Origin: an uncultured bacterium
Lineage (GTDB): Bacteria; Bacillota; Clostridia; Oscillospirales; Oscillospiraceae
Direction of reading: 5' to 3'
Length of the DNA: 14,583 bases
NCBI GenBank assembly: GCA_905214155.1
Contig: CAJMLC010000032.1
Coordinates: 1 to 14,583 of the forward strand
Part shown: in pieces, positions 12,791 through 14,583 of the stretch
Layout: each line of letters starts with the position of its first letter
How positions within the stretch are numbered: position 1 is the stretch's first letter
Translations under genes and position numbers: made by a program
The notes under the pieces: generated by a model
The model's database searches: none
Told to the model about the DNA's origin: nothing
Seen by the model: only the letters and a program-made list of their open reading frames with translations

Positions 12791-14583
12791 TGGGTGTCCT
12801 CCTGATGAAAATACGAATAGACGGCCTGGGCCGCCGCCTCCGGCAGCACCTCGCGCAGCGCATTCAGATCTGCTTTCTGCACCGCGCTGACCGAGCGGAA
12901 TTTTTTCAGCAGCTGTTCGCGCCGCTTCGGCCCCACGCCTAGGATCTTTTCGAGCGACGATTCGCGCAGCCGCTTCGAGCGCAGCTGCCGGTGATATTCG
13001 ATCGCAAAGCGGTGCGTCTCCTCCTGGATGCGCCCGATGAGCGCAAACACGGCCTGATTGCCCGAAATGCCGATCTCGTGTCCATCCGCGGTCACGAGCG
13101 CGCGCGTCCGGTGCCGGTCGTCCTTGACCATGCCGTAGACCGGGATGTCGAGCGCGAACTCCCGCACGACCTCCTCCGCGATCTTTGCATGCTCCACGCC
13201 GCCGTCGATCAGCAGCGCGTTGGGCTTTTCTGAAAATCCGGCGTCACCCGCCGCAAAATGCCGCAGCCGCCGCGTGAGCACCTGCCGCATCGAGGCGTAA
13301 TCGTCCTGATCCGGCATATCCTCCAATTTGAAGCGCTTATAGTCCTTTTTTGACGGCGCACCGTCGCAGAACACCACCATCGAGGCCACGATGTCCGTGC
13401 CCGCGATGTGGGAAATATCATAGGATTCCAGCCGGTGCAGCGGCTCGCTCCGCCCGAGCATCCCCTCCAGCAGCCGCAGCGCGCCATGCTGCCGCTCCTG
13501 CTTGTTCGTGACGCGCTCGGCCTCCTCGCGCGCATTTTTGTTCGCCAGCTCCACGAGCTTGACGTTGTCGCCGCGCTGCGGCCGATTGATGCGCACCTTT
13601 TTGCCGAGATTCTGCTGCAAAAGCTCCGCGAACAGCTCCGCGTCCTCCATCTCGCATGGCAGGAAGATCTGCTTCGGCGCGCCGCCGCGCGTCAGATAAT
13701 ACTGCTTGACCAGCGACGAGACTGTATCCTCCGGCGTCTCCGACGGTGTCAGGATCTCATAGTCCTTGTCCAGCAGATTCCCGTCCACAAAATGCAGCAC
13801 GGCAAAGCAGGCTTTCGCTTCGCTCTGATAATAGCCGATCACGTCGGTGTTCGCCATCGTCCCGGCCGTGACGAGCTGCTTCTGGCTGAGCGATTCGACG
13901 GCCTTCAGCCGATCACGCAGCACCGCCGCCTGCTCAAATTCCAGCCGCTCCGCCGCGGCCTCCATCCGTTCCCGGATGTCCGCCGCCACATCCTGATACT
14001 TTCCTTCCAGCATCAGCACCATCTGCTGCGTTCTGGCACGGTATTCCGCCGGGTCGCGCGAGAGCTGGCACCAGGCGTCGCAGTGCCCCATGTGATAATT
14101 CAGGCACGGCCGCTCCTTGCCGAGGTCGCGCGGGAAGCGCTTGCTGCAGCGCGGCAGCTTCATTGCCAGGCGCAGCGTGTCGAGCATGTGCTGCGTCACA
14201 TACCGCCCGCCGAACGGGCCGAAATACCGCGCGCCGTCGTTCGGCGCTTTGTTCGAAAGCTCGAACACCGGATATTCCTCCCGCAGATCGACACGCACAT
14301 AGGGGTATCCCTTGCCGTCCTTCAGCAGGATGTTGTATTTCGGCTGATGACGCTTGATGAGCGAGCACTCGAGCACCAGCGCCTCAAATTCCGACGCCGC
14401 AACGATGACGTCAAAATGGTCGATATGCGCCACCATCTGCTTTGTCTTCGGCGTGTGGGCGGACGAATCCTGAAAATACTGGCTCACGCGGTTTTTCAGC
14501 TTTTTCGCCTTGCCGACGTAGATGACCGTGCCGGTCTTGTCGTGCATGATATACACGCCCGGCGCGTATGGCAGCGAGAGCGC
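12757..14583 (-). CDS. uvrC: Excinuclease ABC subunit C (UvrC), 5' end cut by window
   Basis: UvrC makes both incisions around a lesion in nucleotide excision repair, handed over by UvrA and UvrB. The frame is open through the right edge. The edge codons read ALSLPYAPGVYIM, so the real start lies a few codons beyond the window, and a GTG at 14556 is not the start. The 608 visible residues nearly fill the usual length. The order is a GIY-YIG nuclease domain (GVY near 9-11, IYVGKAKKLKNRV near 21-33) and four cysteines (about 146, 160, 168, 172) in the CLNYHMGHCDAWC region, matching the proposed iron-sulfur site. The UVR domain that binds UvrB (about 199-237) follows. Next is the RNase H-like nuclease with YDISHIAGTD, the KKDYKRFK strand, LIDGG and the ETHRFA histidine, and last a helix-hairpin-helix (GVGPKRREQLLKKF). 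Confidence 0.98.
   Translation of the reverse strand, partial: ALSLPYAPGVYIMHDKTGTVIYVGKAKKLKNRVSQYFQDSSAHTPKTKQMVAHIDHFDVIVAASEFEALVLECSLIKRHQPKYNILLKDGKGYPYVRVDLREEYPVFELSNKAPNDGARYFGPFGGRYVTQHMLDTLRLAMKLPRCSKRFPRDLGKERPCLNYHMGHCDAWCQLSRDPAEYRARTQQMVLMLEGKYQDVAADIRERMEAAAERLEFEQAAVLRDRLKAVESLSQKQLVTAGTMANTDVIGYYQSEAKACFAVLHFVDGNLLDKDYEILTPSETPEDTVSSLVKQYYLTRGGAPKQIFLPCEMEDAELFAELLQQNLGKKVRINRPQRGDNVKLVELANKNAREEAERVTNKQERQHGALRLLEGMLGRSEPLHRLESYDISHIAGTDIVASMVVFCDGAPSKKDYKRFKLEDMPDQDDYASMRQVLTRRLRHFAAGDAGFSEKPNALLIDGGVEHAKIAEEVVREFALDIPVYGMVKDDRHRTRALVTADGHEIGISGNQAVFALIGRIQEETHRFAIEYHRQLRSKRLRESSLEKILGVGPKRREQLLKKFRSVSAVQKADLNALREVLPEAAAQAVYSYFHQEDTQCESSQERPEA

Noticed and set aside
1..14583. 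A defence system, biosynthetic cluster, CRISPR array or prophage
   Set aside because: All long genes match known housekeeping or sporulation families or the one coiled-coil and one membrane protein described. No repeat-spacer pattern, integrase, transposase or toxin-antitoxin pair was seen.

Overview
The window reads as a stretch of chromosome from a GC-rich, spore-forming member of the Clostridia, most like the Oscillospiraceae group of gut bacteria. The evidence is the sporulation genes (spoIIAA-spoIIAB-sigF, yunB, cotJ), a T-box leader, Gram-positive style promoters and ribosome binding sites, a PcrA with a mid-domain insertion, and a short inverted-repeat element of a kind I associate with gut Clostridia. 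The taxonomic call is an inference from gene content and not a database match. Every convincing gene is on the minus strand, so transcription runs from the right edge to the left edge.

Reading in the direction of transcription, the first block (14583 to 11243) is a tightly packed operon: uvrC (excision endonuclease, only its first few codons missing), rsmD (16S rRNA methyltransferase), coaD (phosphopantetheine adenylyltransferase) and a coiled-coil protein of unknown function. Each gene overlaps the next by a few to a few dozen bases.

The second block (11229 to 7364) starts with a clear sigma-A promoter. It is followed by a T-box leader whose specifier position reads GTC (valine), an intrinsic terminator, a 111-bp inverted-repeat element, a small two-helix membrane protein resembling YcxB, and valS. 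The leader thus makes valyl-tRNA synthetase, and the membrane protein with it, responsive to uncharged tRNA-Val. A strong hairpin with a U-run follows valS and lies directly in front of spoIIAA.

The third block (7344 to 5890) is the compact spoIIA operon: anti-anti-sigma, anti-sigma/kinase and sigma-F, which together switch on forespore transcription.

The fourth block (5889 to 684) has its own promoter and holds pcrA helicase, the sporulation gene yunB and ligA, closed by a terminator. The last block (609 to 1) encodes spore-coat proteins. One ORF joins CotJA and CotJB, and a CotJC start follows immediately. CotJC loses its family sequence abruptly about 45 bp from the left edge, which suggests an insertion, rearrangement or assembly junction.

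Most of the window is ordinary housekeeping and sporulation content. The points worth a second look are the broken cotJC, the CotJA-CotJB fusion, the T-box/repeat/membrane-protein arrangement before valS, and the hairpin overlapping a TATAAT just before spoIIAA. I see no tRNA, rRNA, CRISPR array, transposase or defence system.
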